Under the pieces are notes generated by a model. The model saw only the letters and a list, made by a program, of their open reading frames with translations, did not search any database and had not been told where the DNA came from. A stretch of 64,000 nt of DNA from Caballeronia sp. INDeC2. Its GTDB lineage: Bacteria > Pseudomonadota > Gammaproteobacteria > Burkholderiales > Burkholderiaceae. The number at the start of each line of letters is the position of its first letter. Within the stretch, counting starts at the first letter, position 1. Below are positions 1 to 8,578 of the stretch, piece by piece. The stretch spans positions 744,001-808,000 of the forward strand of contig NZ_JALQDG010000003.1 of the NCBI RefSeq assembly GCF_023631325.1, in the 5' to 3' direction. The translations under genes were made by a program, and so were the position numbers.

Positions 1-227
1 CGGCGATCCAGTTGTCGGGGATGTACGTGTACACCAGCGGCGGCGGCGCGCACTGGCACGAGGGCGCGTTGCAGGTCGACTATCTTCTGTCCAAGCGCAC
101 GGACGTGTATCTCGAATCGATCTATCAGCGCGCTTCGTCGGGCGCGCCGGCGGTGATCAACACCAACGATCCGTCGAGCGGTCGCAACCAGCTGATGCTG
201 AGCACAGGCATTCGTCATCGTTTCTGA
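1..227 (+). CDS. Gram-negative porin, C-terminal fragment
   Basis: This is the last ~75 codons of an outer-membrane porin whose start lies left of the window. The visible part has alternating aromatic/polar strands (QVDYLLSKRTDVYLES) typical of the last beta strands of Burkholderia OmpC-like trimeric porins, and it ends in ...IRHRF. A terminal phenylalanine is the BamA-recognition signature of outer-membrane beta-barrel proteins. Porins of this family pass small hydrophilic solutes through the outer membrane. Substrate preference cannot be read from this fragment. Confidence 0.85.
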   Translation, partial: AIQLSGMYVYTSGGGAHWHEGALQVDYLLSKRTDVYLESIYQRASSGAPAVINTNDPSSGRNQLMLSTGIRHRF

Positions 228-293
228 GGGTTCTAGGCGCGTCGCGCGCGTGCTAACTTAGCGGTCTGTTTTCCGCTGGTCAGCAGGTGCCTT

Positions 294-926
294 ATGTCGC
301 TCCAGACCTTCTCGATTTTTCTGCCCGCATGCTTCGCCATCAACATGGCGTTCGGGCCGAACAACGTGCTGTCGCTGTCGAACGGCGCGCGCGATGGCGT
401 GCGCGCATCGGTGCTGGCGTCGTCGGGACGGATCGTCGCGTTCGCGATCATGATCGCCATCGCGGGACTGGGGCTCGGCGCGCTGCTGCTGGCGTCGCAG
501 ACGCTCTTCACCGCGATCAAGCTGGCCGGCGCGGCCTATCTCGTCTGGATTGGCGTGAAGCTGATGCGCTCGGGGCCGTCGCTCGTCGTCAGGGAAGAAG
601 GCGCGGCGCGCGGCCGCGTGAGTCTTGCGCGCCTCACCAAGCAGGAATTCTGGGTCGCAGCCGGAAATCCGAAAGCGATCCTCGTATTCACGGCGTTCTT
701 CCCGCAATTCGTCGATCGCGGCGCGTACGCGGCGAGTTTCGCGATTCTCGGCGCGACGTTCCTGCTGCTCGAACTGGTGGCGATCGTCATTTACGCGGCA
801 TTGGGCGCGCGCCTGGGTTCGCTCTCGCGCGGCGCGCGGGGCTTCTTCTGGTTCAATCGCGTGAGCGGGGCGCTGATGATCTGTTTCGGCGTCATGCTGG
901 CTTTCGTGCGCCGGCCCGCGACGTGA
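294..926 (+). CDS. LysE family translocator (amino acid exporter)
   Basis: A 210-residue inner-membrane protein of the LysE/RhtB superfamily, which exports amino acids or related small molecules. The N-terminal region has the family-typical 'FGPNNVLSLSNGARDG' segment after TM1. About six hydrophobic segments follow, with the usual 'AGNPKAILVFTAFFPQF' motif near residue 125. Length matches the family (200-215 aa). The start is supported by an AGGTG Shine-Dalgarno seven bases upstream. It stands alone between a porin and a peptide transporter. The exported substrate is not predictable from sequence. Confidence 0.88.
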   Translation: MSLQTFSIFLPACFAINMAFGPNNVLSLSNGARDGVRASVLASSGRIVAFAIMIAIAGLGLGALLLASQTLFTAIKLAGAAYLVWIGVKLMRSGPSLVVREEGAARGRVSLARLTKQEFWVAAGNPKAILVFTAFFPQFVDRGAYAASFAILGATFLLLELVAIVIYAALGARLGSLSRGARGFFWFNRVSGALMICFGVMLAFVRRPAT

Positions 927-1387
927 ATCCGCCAATATCGAAACCGAATTAATCGCGCGGAGTATTACGTCGAGTGATGGAGAATAACGGCGCATTAAGC
1001 TTTCAGGGCTATGCCCCGAGTGACCGAATCACAAATAAATACAAAATGCGGCACTCGCGAATCGTCTTTCGTTTCGCTTAACTAAGCTGGCGCGTAGGCA
1101 AGCGATCCTGAAAGGTAGATGAAATTGGACCTGCCGCACCCGGCGACGTTGGGTCGCGTGCCTGCTCTTGCGCCTTATCCCATACTGTTGCGCGCCATAT
1201 TTGTTGACCGCAGGCAGCGCGTGCCCGTAATTTGCGATAATCACACGTTTTATCCACAAATAATCGCATGCGTAGTCGCGCGACCGTTTCGTGGCGTAAT
1301 TCGCGCGGGTCGCTTATTTCGTTATTGCCTGCGATCGGCACCGTGAATTGCGCCGATTCGCTCATGTTGTCCGAAGGATCTTTTCCG
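927..1387. other. 460-bp intergenic region, AT-rich at its left end, with one DnaA box
   Basis: No convincing gene is seen between the LysE exporter and the POT transporter; the open frames here have poor codon bias. Bases about 940-1080 are unusually AT-rich for this genome. A perfect DnaA-box consensus (TTATCCACA) lies at 1250-1258. The region must hold the transporter promoter, but no clear -35/-10 pair stands out. Confidence 0.5.
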
Positions 1388-2932
1388 ATGCTTGCTCACT
1401 CGTCCGGCACCTCGCAGACGCGCTCGTTCACGACCGTCTTTCTGATCGAAATGTGGGAGCGTTTCGGCTATTACGGCATGGCCGCGCTGCTCGTGCTTTT
1501 CATGATCGACAAAATCGGTTTCGCCGATGACCACGCCAACCTGACCTGGGGCGCGTTCACCGCGCTCGTGTTTTCGGCGCCGTCGATTGGCGGCTGGATA
1601 GGCGACAAAGTGCTCGGCACGCGCCGCACGATGACCGCCGGTGCGATCGTGCTCGCGCTCGGTTATCTGATGCTCGCGCTGCCCATCGACACGCTCGGCT
1701 TCATGTATGCGTCGCTGGGCGTGATCGTCGTCGGCAACGGGCTTTTCAAGTCGAACGCGGCGAATCTCGTGCGCCGCATCTACGAGGGCGACGACGCGCG
1801 CATCGACAGCGCGTTCACGATCTACTACATGGCCGTGAACATCGGCTCGACCTTCTCGATCCTGGCGACGCCGTGGATTAAGGATCACTGGGGCTGGCAC
1901 GCCGCATTCGCCGTGTGCTGCGGCGGCATGGTGCTCGGCCTGCTCAATTTCGCGTTGATGCGCCGCACGCTCGCGCACGTCGGCTCCGCGCCGGACGATA
2001 CACCCATTCGCTGGAAACACGCGTTCGCGGTAGCGGCGGGCGGCATCGCGCTCGCGGCATCGACCGTGTTCATCCTGCAGCACAAGGCGGTGGCCGTTGC
2101 GTGCGTCTACGCGGCGGGCGTCGCGATTCTCGCGATCTTCGGCTACATGCTCACGAAGTGCGACCGCAGCGAGCGCGCCGGCCTCGTTGCCGCGCTGATC
2201 CTGACGCTCCAGGTCATTCTGTTCTTCGTCTTCTATCAGCAGATGTCGACGTCGCTCACGCTGTTCGCGCTGCGCAATGTCGATCCGTCGTTCTCGCTCG
2301 GCGGCCTGGAGCTGTTCACGTGGAGCGCGGCGCAGTTCCAGGCGCTCAACCCGATCTGGATCATGCTGCTGAGCCCGATCCTCGCGTTCGTCTATACGCG
2401 ACAGGCGCGCCGCGGCCGCGATATTCCCGTGGCGGCAAAGTACGCGCTGGGCTTCGTCGTCGTGGCGGTCGGGTTCTTCGTCTTCGGTCTGAGCGGACGT
2501 TACGCCGTGGACGGGCGCGTGTCTTCGTGGTTCATGGTGGCGGGCTACGGTCTCTATTCGCTCGGCGAACTGCTCGTGTCGGGCCTCGGTCTCGCGATGA
2601 TCGCGCGTTACGTTCCCGTTCGCATGAGCGGCTTCATGATGGGCGCGTATTTTGTCGCGACGGGCGTGTCGCAGTATCTCGGCAGCGTCGTGGCCAACTT
2701 CGCGCGGATGCCGTCCGGGAACCTGGAGCCGCTGCAATCGTTGCCGCTCTACACGCATCTGTTCTTCGGGCTCGGCTGGCTTGCGGCGGGCGGCGCGGCG
2801 GTCGCGATGGCGCTTTTGCCCGTGCTCGGGAAACTGTCGCGGGCGCATCAGCGTGCGGTGGAGCAGGCCGTGAATGCGAGCGGGGAGAAGCGCACACAGC
2901 CGTCGGCGACGTTGAGCACAAAGAACGTTTGA
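1388..2932 (+). CDS. POT/PTR family peptide:H+ symporter
   Basis: A 514-residue, 12-14 TM major facilitator protein of the proton-dependent oligopeptide transporter family. It takes up di/tripeptides across the inner membrane. The N-terminus carries the family signature E-x-W-E-R-F-x-Y-Y ('EMWERFGYYG') on TM1, followed by 'GDKVLGTRRTM' in the first cytoplasmic loop and the FYxxxNxG-type motif 'IYYMAVNIGS'. Position 1388 is chosen over the upstream in-frame start at 1268 because GAAGGA sits nine bases before this ATG and family members begin close to the ERFGYYG motif. The gene's stop overlaps the -35 box of the tRNA-fMet promoter. Confidence 0.9.
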   Translation: MLAHSSGTSQTRSFTTVFLIEMWERFGYYGMAALLVLFMIDKIGFADDHANLTWGAFTALVFSAPSIGGWIGDKVLGTRRTMTAGAIVLALGYLMLALPIDTLGFMYASLGVIVVGNGLFKSNAANLVRRIYEGDDARIDSAFTIYYMAVNIGSTFSILATPWIKDHWGWHAAFAVCCGGMVLGLLNFALMRRTLAHVGSAPDDTPIRWKHAFAVAAGGIALAASTVFILQHKAVAVACVYAAGVAILAIFGYMLTKCDRSERAGLVAALILTLQVILFFVFYQQMSTSLTLFALRNVDPSFSLGGLELFTWSAAQFQALNPIWIMLLSPILAFVYTRQARRGRDIPVAAKYALGFVVVAVGFFVFGLSGRYAVDGRVSSWFMVAGYGLYSLGELLVSGLGLAMIARYVPVRMSGFMMGAYFVATGVSQYLGSVVANFARMPSGNLEPLQSLPLYTHLFFGLGWLAAGGAAVAMALLPVLGKLSRAHQRAVEQAVNASGEKRTQPSATLSTKNV

Positions 2933-2958
2933 CTTCGAAGAATAGTCCGGTCTATAAT
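2929..2958 (+). promoter_or_regulatory. Sigma-70 promoter of tRNA-fMet
   Basis: TTGACT (2929-2934) and a perfect TATAAT (2953-2958) are separated by 18 bp, 14 bp before the tRNA. The -35 box overlaps the stop codon of the upstream transporter gene. Confidence 0.8.
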
Positions 2959-2971
2959 TCAATTCTTCAGA

Positions 2972-3048
<77 letters not shown>

Positions 3049-3060
3049 AATCGTCAAGCA

Positions 3061-3093
3061 AAGAGCCCGGTTCAGCCGGGCTCTTTGCTTTTC
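3061..3093 (+). terminator. Intrinsic terminator of tRNA-fMet
   Basis: AAAGAGCCCGG (3061-3071) pairs perfectly with CCGGGCTCTTT (3077-3087) around a 5-nt loop. It is followed by a T-rich stretch, 12 nt after the tRNA CCA end. Confidence 0.88.
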
Positions 3094-3164
3094 TGCGCTC
3101 GTTATGCCGATTGAGTCGTTCGAGCGCGACATTTCCAATCAAGAACACCTATCCCCCAAGCACG

Positions 3165-3199
3165 AAAAGCCTGCATGAGCTTTCACTCATGCAGGCTTT
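3165..3199. terminator. Bidirectional terminator between tRNA-fMet and rpsU
   Basis: A perfect 14-bp stem (3166-3179 with 3186-3199) with a 6-nt loop is flanked by A-run and T-run on either side. It can therefore stop transcription from both strands, most usefully rpsU transcripts coming leftward. Confidence 0.75.
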
Positions 3200-3355
3200 G
3201 TGCGATCTTGCCAACTTGCATCGACTGGGGCGCAACTAGAGGTGCGCAAATCCGCGAGCTTTCACGCGACCTGCGCGCGAAACCGCGACCCGATCGATCT
3301 CAGGTTGCGATGCCGATCCTGTCAGGATGGACGAGGGCGAGACGCCCCGCGTCGA

Positions 3356-3568
3356 TCAATAGAATTTCTTCGGCAGTTGCGCGCGACGGATCTGCTTGCG
3401 CAGGCGAGCGACAGCAGCAGCTTTCTTGCGCTTGCGCTCGGTGGTCGGCTTCTCATAGGCCATGCGCGACTTGAGCTCTTGAATCAGGCCCGTGCGTTCG
3501 ACGGTACGGCGAAAACGACGCATGGCGACGTCGAAAGGCTCGTTCTCTTTCAACAGTACTTTAGTCAT
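3356..3568 (-). CDS. rpsU: 30S ribosomal protein S21
   Basis: The 70-residue bS21 protein of the small ribosomal subunit, located near the anti-Shine-Dalgarno end of 16S rRNA and needed for initiation. The start '[21 protein letters not shown]' type N-terminus and the Arg/Lys-rich tail ending in KKFY are typical. The frame stays open upstream to 4135, but the ATG at 3568 gives exactly the family length. The upstream extension overlaps the ferredoxin gene and is not real. A TACAAT -10-like box lies at 3616-3621 on this strand. In contrast to enterobacteria, it is not next to dnaG/rpoD here. Confidence 0.95.
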   Translation of the reverse strand: MTKVLLKENEPFDVAMRRFRRTVERTGLIQELKSRMAYEKPTTERKRKKAAAVARLRKQIRRAQLPKKFY

Positions 3569-3732
3569 TGAAATCTCGGTTGATCTGGCCCTGCCAGAAT
3601 TTAGGGCAAAACGCAATTGTACACTTTTTGAGAGTCGGCCTGCACGCACTTTGTACGAAGACGTGCGCGCGCGGACTCGGGAATCACATCGTAGGTCGTT
3701 GAATCGAGACGACAATCCCCAAATACCCGGGC

Positions 3733-4071
3733 TCAGAAGGCGCGTCGGCGGACAGACCGCGAATCGGGCGGAGCGACGCGCGCATCCGGCTGTTCGATCG
3801 TCACATCCGATTGTGCGAGCGCCACACAAGGCAGAATCCATCCTTCGGATTTCTCTTCGGCGGTGAGCCCCGGCCACTCCACGCGATACGCGATCCGGCC
3901 ATCGACGAGCCGGCACATGCACGCGCGGCACGTACCGTTGCGGCACGACCGCGGAAGCGAGAGACCCGCCTGCAACGCCGCCTCGAGCAGCGTGACGCCC
4001 TCTCTCACCGCGACGAAGTGCCCGGCCGGCGCGATGACCATTGCGAAGGCGCGCGGCGCGTCGTCGCTCAC
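3733..4071 (-). CDS. 2Fe-2S ferredoxin-like protein
   Basis: A 112-residue plant-type [2Fe-2S] ferredoxin. The cluster ligands are visible as C-x4-C-x2-C ('[12 protein letters not shown]') plus a distal cysteine in 'WILPCVA', the standard spacing for this fold. Its likely role is electron carrier for an oxygenase or reductase, but no partner enzyme is adjacent. Its ATG overlaps the stop of the YigZ gene by 4 nt (ATGA), so the two are probably translationally coupled. The C-terminal ~15 residues are Arg/Pro-rich and may be a non-conserved tail. Confidence 0.88.
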   Translation of the reverse strand: MSDDAPRAFAMVIAPAGHFVAVREGVTLLEAALQAGLSLPRSCRNGTCRACMCRLVDGRIAYRVEWPGLTAEEKSEGWILPCVALAQSDVTIEQPDARVAPPDSRSVRRRAF

Positions 4072-4661
4072 GCTTTGAGCTCGATACCCGCGCGGCCGTT
4101 GGTGAGATCGCGCAGCTCGACGGCGGCCGGCTCACGCGCCGCGGCGGGCATCCGCACGACGAGTCGCACGGTCATCCCGTATTCGCTTTGCACGAGCTCG
4201 GCGTCGTGCTGCTCGATCCAGCGGCGCACGCGCGCTTCGTCGGCGTAGTCGATTTCGATGCCGATCAACCCGCGCTCGATACGCTCGATGCGCTCGGCGA
4301 GTTGCATCGCGCTGGCGATCGCGTCCGTGTAGGCGCGCACGAGTCCGCCCGCGCCCAGCTTGATGCCGCCGTAATAGCGCACGACGGCGGCCAGCACGCC
4401 ATCGACTTCATGATGCCGCAGCACTTCGAGAATCGGGCGGCCCGCGGTGCCGGAGGGCTCGCCGTCGTCGGACATGCCCGACTGACCGCCCGCGAGCAAC
4501 GCCCAGCAGACGTGAGTCGCGGTTGAATGCTCGGCGCGCAGGCGGTCGAGTTCGCGCATGGCTTCATCGCGGTCCGCGACCGGCAGCGCGAGCGCGATGA
4601 AGCGGCTCTTGCGGATGTCGATTTCGGCGCTGACGGCAGAGGCGAGGGTGTACGTTGGCAA
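4068..4661 (-). CDS. IMPACT (YigZ) family protein
   Basis: A 197-residue member of the YigZ/IMPACT family. The N-terminal UPF0029 domain has '[11 protein letters not shown]' and the signature '[13 protein letters not shown]', followed by '[19 protein letters not shown]'. A C-terminal DUF1949 ferredoxin-like domain follows. Length is typical (about 200 aa). Bacterial members have no firmly assigned role; the eukaryotic relative regulates translation through GCN1. It lies between the GNAT gene and the ferredoxin on the same strand. Confidence 0.9.
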   Translation of the reverse strand: MPTYTLASAVSAEIDIRKSRFIALALPVADRDEAMRELDRLRAEHSTATHVCWALLAGGQSGMSDDGEPSGTAGRPILEVLRHHEVDGVLAAVVRYYGGIKLGAGGLVRAYTDAIASAMQLAERIERIERGLIGIEIDYADEARVRRWIEQHDAELVQSEYGMTVRLVVRMPAAAREPAAVELRDLTNGRAGIELKA

Positions 4662-4714
4662 AGCGAAAATGCGCAGGAGGCAAATGTCGAATCATAGCCG
4701 CTCGGCGCGACCGC

Positions 4715-5263
4715 TCATGCCGCGACGTCCGATGCGGTCTTCAGCGCGCGCTGCATCAGCACGGTATCGACCCATCGTCCGTGCTTGAAACCGACATCGC
4801 GCAGCACGCCGACATGCTCGAAACCGAGCCGCGCATGCAGCGCGATCGATCCCGCGTTGCCGCTGTTGCCGATCACTGCGATCATCTGCCGCCACGGTCC
4901 GCGTTCGCATCGTTCGATGAGCGTCGTGAGCAACGCGAAGCCGATGCCGCAGCGGCCGAAGCCCTCGGCGACATAGACCGAATCTTCGATCGTATGGCGG
5001 TAAGCCGAACGCGGCCGATAGGCCGACGCATACGCATAGCCCGCCACCTGGCCGTCGAATTCGGCGACGAGATAGGGCAGGTCCGCCGCCGCGATCGCCG
5101 CGTGACGCGCGCGCATGTCGTCGGCCGAAGGGGCGATCTCCTCGAAGGTCGCGAGCGCGTGCTCGACGTAGTGCGAGTAGATGCGCGCGATGGCGTCGAA
5201 GTCTTCGGGTACAGCGTCCCGCACGAGCGGACGGGGGCGATCGTCTGAGGTCATGGCTGTCAT
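4715..5263 (-). CDS. GNAT N-acetyltransferase (phosphinothricin acetyltransferase-like)
   Basis: A ~182-residue GNAT acetyltransferase of the Pat/Bar/YncA type. 'VRDAVPEDFDAIARIYSHYV' opens the fold. The acetyl-CoA loop 'GFGRCGIGFALL' (Q/RxxGxG/A-like) is in the middle, and 'IGNSGNAGSIALHARLGFEHVG' is the conserved C-terminal part shared with phosphinothricin acetyltransferases. Proteins of this type acetylate amino groups of methionine sulfoximine or similar compounds; the physiological substrate is uncertain. The start is unclear between 5263 and 5254; upstream in-frame starts add non-homologous residues. No clear Shine-Dalgarno is seen. Confidence 0.82.
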   Translation of the reverse strand: MTAMTSDDRPRPLVRDAVPEDFDAIARIYSHYVEHALATFEEIAPSADDMRARHAAIAAADLPYLVAEFDGQVAGYAYASAYRPRSAYRHTIEDSVYVAEGFGRCGIGFALLTTLIERCERGPWRQMIAVIGNSGNAGSIALHARLGFEHVGVLRDVGFKHGRWVDTVLMQRALKTASDVAA

Positions 5264-5386
5264 GCGGTGCAAGGAAAAGGCCGTTTCTGGTCTGGCCATT
5301 TTCGCATGGCGCGCGGACGGCAAAAAAAGGGCCTGCGGGCCGTGCGGAAGCCCACCAAAAGGGTGAGTTTTCGGGCAAAGAAAGCA

Positions 5387-5416
5387 TTGAATCGGGCGAT
5401 GCGCGGCCCCTACACT
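5387..5416 (+). promoter_or_regulatory. Candidate sigma-70 promoter of the CSS-EAL gene
   Basis: TTGAAT (5387-5392) and TACACT (5411-5416), 18 bp apart, lie in the 266-bp gap upstream of the phosphodiesterase gene. This would give a leader of about 107 nt. Based on the match to consensus only. Confidence 0.45.
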
Positions 5417-5529
5417 AGGTCGTTTGTCCGAGACTCTCGCACGAGCGGCGCAACTCGAGCCGACTCAGTCGAGCAGGGAACGAAAAACGCGGCGCGCGAC
5501 ATGGCTGGCGCCGCGGTCCATAACATGCA

Positions 5530-7116
5530 ATGAACAAACTTCAACGTGGTGCCTTGGCGGCGCTTCTGATCGTCATCGTGGTAATCGCGGCGCTCGCGCC
5601 GGCGGGGATCGGCTTTTTGTTCGCGCAGCGCAGCCAGCGGCATGACGAGGCCGAGCGCCTGAACACGGTCGCTAAAGCAGCGCTCTACCGCGCCGAGGAC
5701 GTGACGCGGCGCCTCTCAGGTGCGCTCGGGGAGATCGGCAAGGTCTCGGCGGCGCCTTGCTCGCCGCCGTATCTGAAAGAGCTGCGGCGCATCGCGCTCA
5801 CGCACGAGCAGGTGCGCGACGCCGGCGCGTACGATCACGACGGTCGCTGGCAGTGCTCGTCGTTGCTCGGCGCGGTGTCGGCGGGCGTGCTCGACGGCCT
5901 CACGCTGCCGCCGCCCGACTGGCGCTCGCGCGACGGCGTGATGGCGTGGTACGGCCTGTCGCGTCTGCCGGGCGGCAAATCTTCGCTCGTGATGGGCCGA
6001 AACGGTTTCTACGTCGCAGCCGACCCTTCGCTCTACATCGACACGCTCGATGCGAACGACGACGTCGCGAGCGGCGTCGCCATCATCAACACGGAAGTGA
6101 GCCGCGTGATCGCGACCACGCCTGCCACCGACGCCAACGCCATCCTCGCCGTCTATCGCACCGCGCCGCCCGCGCGCGATTGCTCGCCGTACGTCGTGCG
6201 CCGTTCCGTGTCGATGCCGCTCGCGGTCGTCGTGAGCGCGCCGCATCAGACGCTGCATCAGCGCCTGCGCACGCTGCCCTGGGGCTGGCTGCTCGGCGGC
6301 GTCGTCGCGGGGCTCGTGCTCGCGAGCTGGGCGGCGTTCTTCTTCGTGCGCCGGCTGTCGCCGCGCGGACAACTCAGCGACGCGGTGCGGCGGCACCAGT
6401 TCATCGTCGCGTATCAGCCGATCGTCGATCTCGCGACGCGACGCTGCGTCGGCGCCGAAGCGCTCGTGCGCTGGAAGTATCACGACCGCATCGTGCGGCC
6501 CGATCATTTCATCCCGCTCGCGGAGCATCGCGGGCTGATTCAGGCGATCACGGATCAGGTGCTCGACACGATCCTGCTGGAGCTCGGCGACTTTCTGAAG
6601 CGCTACCCGGAGTACTACGTGTCGGTGAACCTCTCCGCCCAGGATCTCACGACGCGTCGCTTTCTCGACGTACTCGGCCCGGCGATCGCGCAACAAGGCG
6701 TGCGGGCGCAACAGATCCGCATCGAGGCGACCGAGCGCAGCTTCCTCGACGCCGATGCCGCCAAGGAAGTCATCAGCGCGTTCCGGGAGGCGGGCCACGC
6801 CGTCTATCTCGACGATTTCGGCACCGGCTATTCGAGTCTTTCGCACTTGCAGAACTTTCGCATCGACGGACTCAAGATCGACAAGTCTTTCGTCGATACC
6901 GTCGGGCAGGATGCGGCGTCGAGCAGCGTCGCGTCGCATATCATCGACATGGCCGCGACGCTCGATGTGCAAGTGATCGCCGAAGGCATCGAGCACGAGG
7001 AGCAGGCCGCGTATCTGCAGGCGCGCGGCGCGCAGTACGGGCAGGGCTGGCTCTTTTCCGCGCCGCTTTCGGCCGCGGAATTCATCCGCTATGCGGGCAG
7101 GACGCGCGGCGCTTGA
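5530..7116 (+). CDS. Membrane-bound c-di-GMP phosphodiesterase, CSS-motif + EAL
   Basis: A 528-residue cyclic-di-GMP phosphodiesterase. One TM segment near residues 10-32 is followed by a periplasmic CSS domain (Cys in 'APCSPPY' and the CSS motif itself in 'WQCSSLLG'), then a second TM near 243-263 and a cytoplasmic EAL domain from about 285 to 520. Catalytic motifs are intact: EAL in 'GAEALVRW', 'VNLSAQ', 'EATER', 'DDFGTGYSSL', 'KIDKSF', 'IAEGIE'. An active enzyme is therefore expected. In E. coli CSS-EAL proteins the periplasmic disulfide state controls activity through DsbA/DsbB; the same redox control is an inference here. Confidence 0.93.
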   Translation: MNKLQRGALAALLIVIVVIAALAPAGIGFLFAQRSQRHDEAERLNTVAKAALYRAEDVTRRLSGALGEIGKVSAAPCSPPYLKELRRIALTHEQVRDAGAYDHDGRWQCSSLLGAVSAGVLDGLTLPPPDWRSRDGVMAWYGLSRLPGGKSSLVMGRNGFYVAADPSLYIDTLDANDDVASGVAIINTEVSRVIATTPATDANAILAVYRTAPPARDCSPYVVRRSVSMPLAVVVSAPHQTLHQRLRTLPWGWLLGGVVAGLVLASWAAFFFVRRLSPRGQLSDAVRRHQFIVAYQPIVDLATRRCVGAEALVRWKYHDRIVRPDHFIPLAEHRGLIQAITDQVLDTILLELGDFLKRYPEYYVSVNLSAQDLTTRRFLDVLGPAIAQQGVRAQQIRIEATERSFLDADAAKEVISAFREAGHAVYLDDFGTGYSSLSHLQNFRIDGLKIDKSFVDTVGQDAASSSVASHIIDMAATLDVQVIAEGIEHEEQAAYLQARGAQYGQGWLFSAPLSAAEFIRYAGRTRGA

Positions 7117-7165
7117 TCGGCAGCGGATCGTCCTCAACTATGCCGTTTCCAGACGAGGCGCGATC

Positions 7166-7564
7166 ATGAACGACCAGACAGCCACCACTTTCCTGCGCGA
7201 CGTGCGGCATCCGCTGCTCACGCTCCATCGCAGCGTGCTTGCGCATTTGCGCGCGCGCCACGAGGCGGAGTTCGGGCCGGTGTCGCCGGGCGAATTCCTG
7301 CAGATCGTGATCAACGGTTCGGCGTATCGCTGGCTCACGCCGCTTTCGACGCTGATCGCCGCCATCGACGACGTGCTCGACGACGACGAAGCCACCGCCG
7401 ACGCACGCATCGCGCACGCGAAGGCGGTCGTCGACATGTTCAGCGCCGGGACGCGCGATCCTGCCTTCGCGGAGCAGTTCCTGCCCTTGCTGCAGGACAG
7501 CCCGGAGATCGCCGTGGCCAACGGGCAAGTCGCGCAGCTGGTGCGCGGCGTCGCGCGCGCGTAG
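7166..7564 (+). CDS. Hypothetical protein (132 aa)
   Basis: A soluble, acidic, mostly helical 132-residue protein with no motif I recognise. It has no signal peptide or membrane segment. A run of acidic residues ('DDVLDDDE') lies in the middle. The ATG at 7166 is chosen because GAGG lies seven bases upstream, while the longer frame to 7091 overlaps the end of the EAL gene. Codon bias matches the chromosome. It follows the phosphodiesterase by 49 bp on the same strand and might be co-transcribed with it; a functional link is only positional. Confidence 0.7.
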   Translation: MNDQTATTFLRDVRHPLLTLHRSVLAHLRARHEAEFGPVSPGEFLQIVINGSAYRWLTPLSTLIAAIDDVLDDDEATADARIAHAKAVVDMFSAGTRDPAFAEQFLPLLQDSPEIAVANGQVAQLVRGVARA

Positions 7565-7865
7565 AAGGCGCACGCGGCAGACGCGGCACACGCGCGGTCT
7601 ATCGAAAATGCGACCTGAAAAATGCAAATTTCGACGGCCGCGTGTATGCGGGTTTTCCTGTCTGTCGCGCGCGGGCAGCGTTTCTCGGCGGGCGCGGGAC
7701 GGCGCCGCCGCGCGCTTCATCCACATGCTGCGTCGCAGCAAACAAACTTCCTCACCGTTGAGCGATTGATTTTCGCTTGCGAGTATCGCCGCCAATCGCC
7801 GGAGCGTGGCTTTAAAGCGCGCTCCGTTTCTTTCCGGTCGACACGAAAGACGTTGGAGGCGACTC
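7565..7865 (+). promoter_or_regulatory. 300-bp leader/promoter region of the arginine transport-degradation cluster
   Basis: No gene is seen. A sequence fitting most of the ArgR half-site as I recall it for Pseudomonas (TGTCGC-N8-AA) occurs as CGTCGC-N8-AA at 7731-7746. A GC-flanked imperfect palindrome centred on TTTAAA lies near 7802-7826. GGAGG (7855-7859) is the ribosome binding site of the first gene. Confidence 0.4.
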
Positions 7866-8555
7866 TTGAACCTGTACGGCTTCGGCCCGCTCCTCTTGGC
7901 GGGCGCCAAAGAGACGCTCGCGCTCGCGGTGCTCTCACTCGCGGTATCGGTGCTGCTCGGCCTGGCGGGCGCATCCGCGAAACTCTCGCGTCACGCGCCG
8001 TTGCGCGGCATCGCGACCGCGTACACGACGCTCATCCGCTCGGTGCCCGATCTCGTGCTGATGCTGCTGCTCTTCTACAGCATCCAGATCGCGGTAAACA
8101 ATCTGACCGATGCCTTCGGCTGGGATCAATTCGATATCGATCCGTTCACGGCCGGCGTGCTGACGCTCGGCTTCATCTACGGCGCGTACTTCACCGAGAC
8201 GTTTCGCGGCGCGTTTCTCGCGGTGCCGCGCGGTCAGCTCGAAGCGGGCAGCGCATACGGCATGAGCGGCATGCGCGTGTTCGGGCGCATTCTCTTTCCG
8301 CAGATGATGCGCTTCGCGCTGCCCGGCATCGGCAATAACTGGCAGGTGCTCGTGAAGGCGACGGCGCTCGTGTCGATCATCGGTCTTGCCGATGTCGTGA
8401 AGGCCGCGCAGGACGCGGGCAAGAGCACGTTCAACATGTTCTTCTTCATCCTGATCGCGGCGTTGATCTATCTCGCGATCACGAGCGCGTCGAATCTCGT
8501 GCTGATGGCGCTCGAGCGCCGCTATTCGATCGGCGTGCGGCATGCCGAACTCTGA
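7866..8555 (+). CDS. Basic amino acid ABC transporter permease, HisQ-like
   Basis: A 229-residue inner-membrane permease of the polar amino acid (HisMQ/GlnP) family, one half of the channel for histidine/lysine/arginine/ornithine uptake. Several TM helices are seen, with the EAA loop 'EAGSAYGMSGMRVFGRILFP' near residue 130 that contacts the ATPase. TTG at 7866 is taken as start because GGAGG lies six bases upstream and the resulting N-terminus (NLYGFGPLLLAGAKETL) matches family starts; the longer frame from 7806 lacks an equivalent site. First gene of the cluster, 23 bp before the partner permease. Confidence 0.9.
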   Translation: MNLYGFGPLLLAGAKETLALAVLSLAVSVLLGLAGASAKLSRHAPLRGIATAYTTLIRSVPDLVLMLLLFYSIQIAVNNLTDAFGWDQFDIDPFTAGVLTLGFIYGAYFTETFRGAFLAVPRGQLEAGSAYGMSGMRVFGRILFPQMMRFALPGIGNNWQVLVKATALVSIIGLADVVKAAQDAGKSTFNMFFFILIAALIYLAITSASNLVLMALERRYSIGVRHAEL

Positions 8556-8578
8556 ACTCCGCTAGCGAGCGACAAGCC

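Noticed and set aside
3356..4135. A 259-codon frame containing rpsU with a long N-terminal extension
   Set aside because: Only the last 70 codons match S21, and the rest overlaps the ferredoxin gene in another frame.
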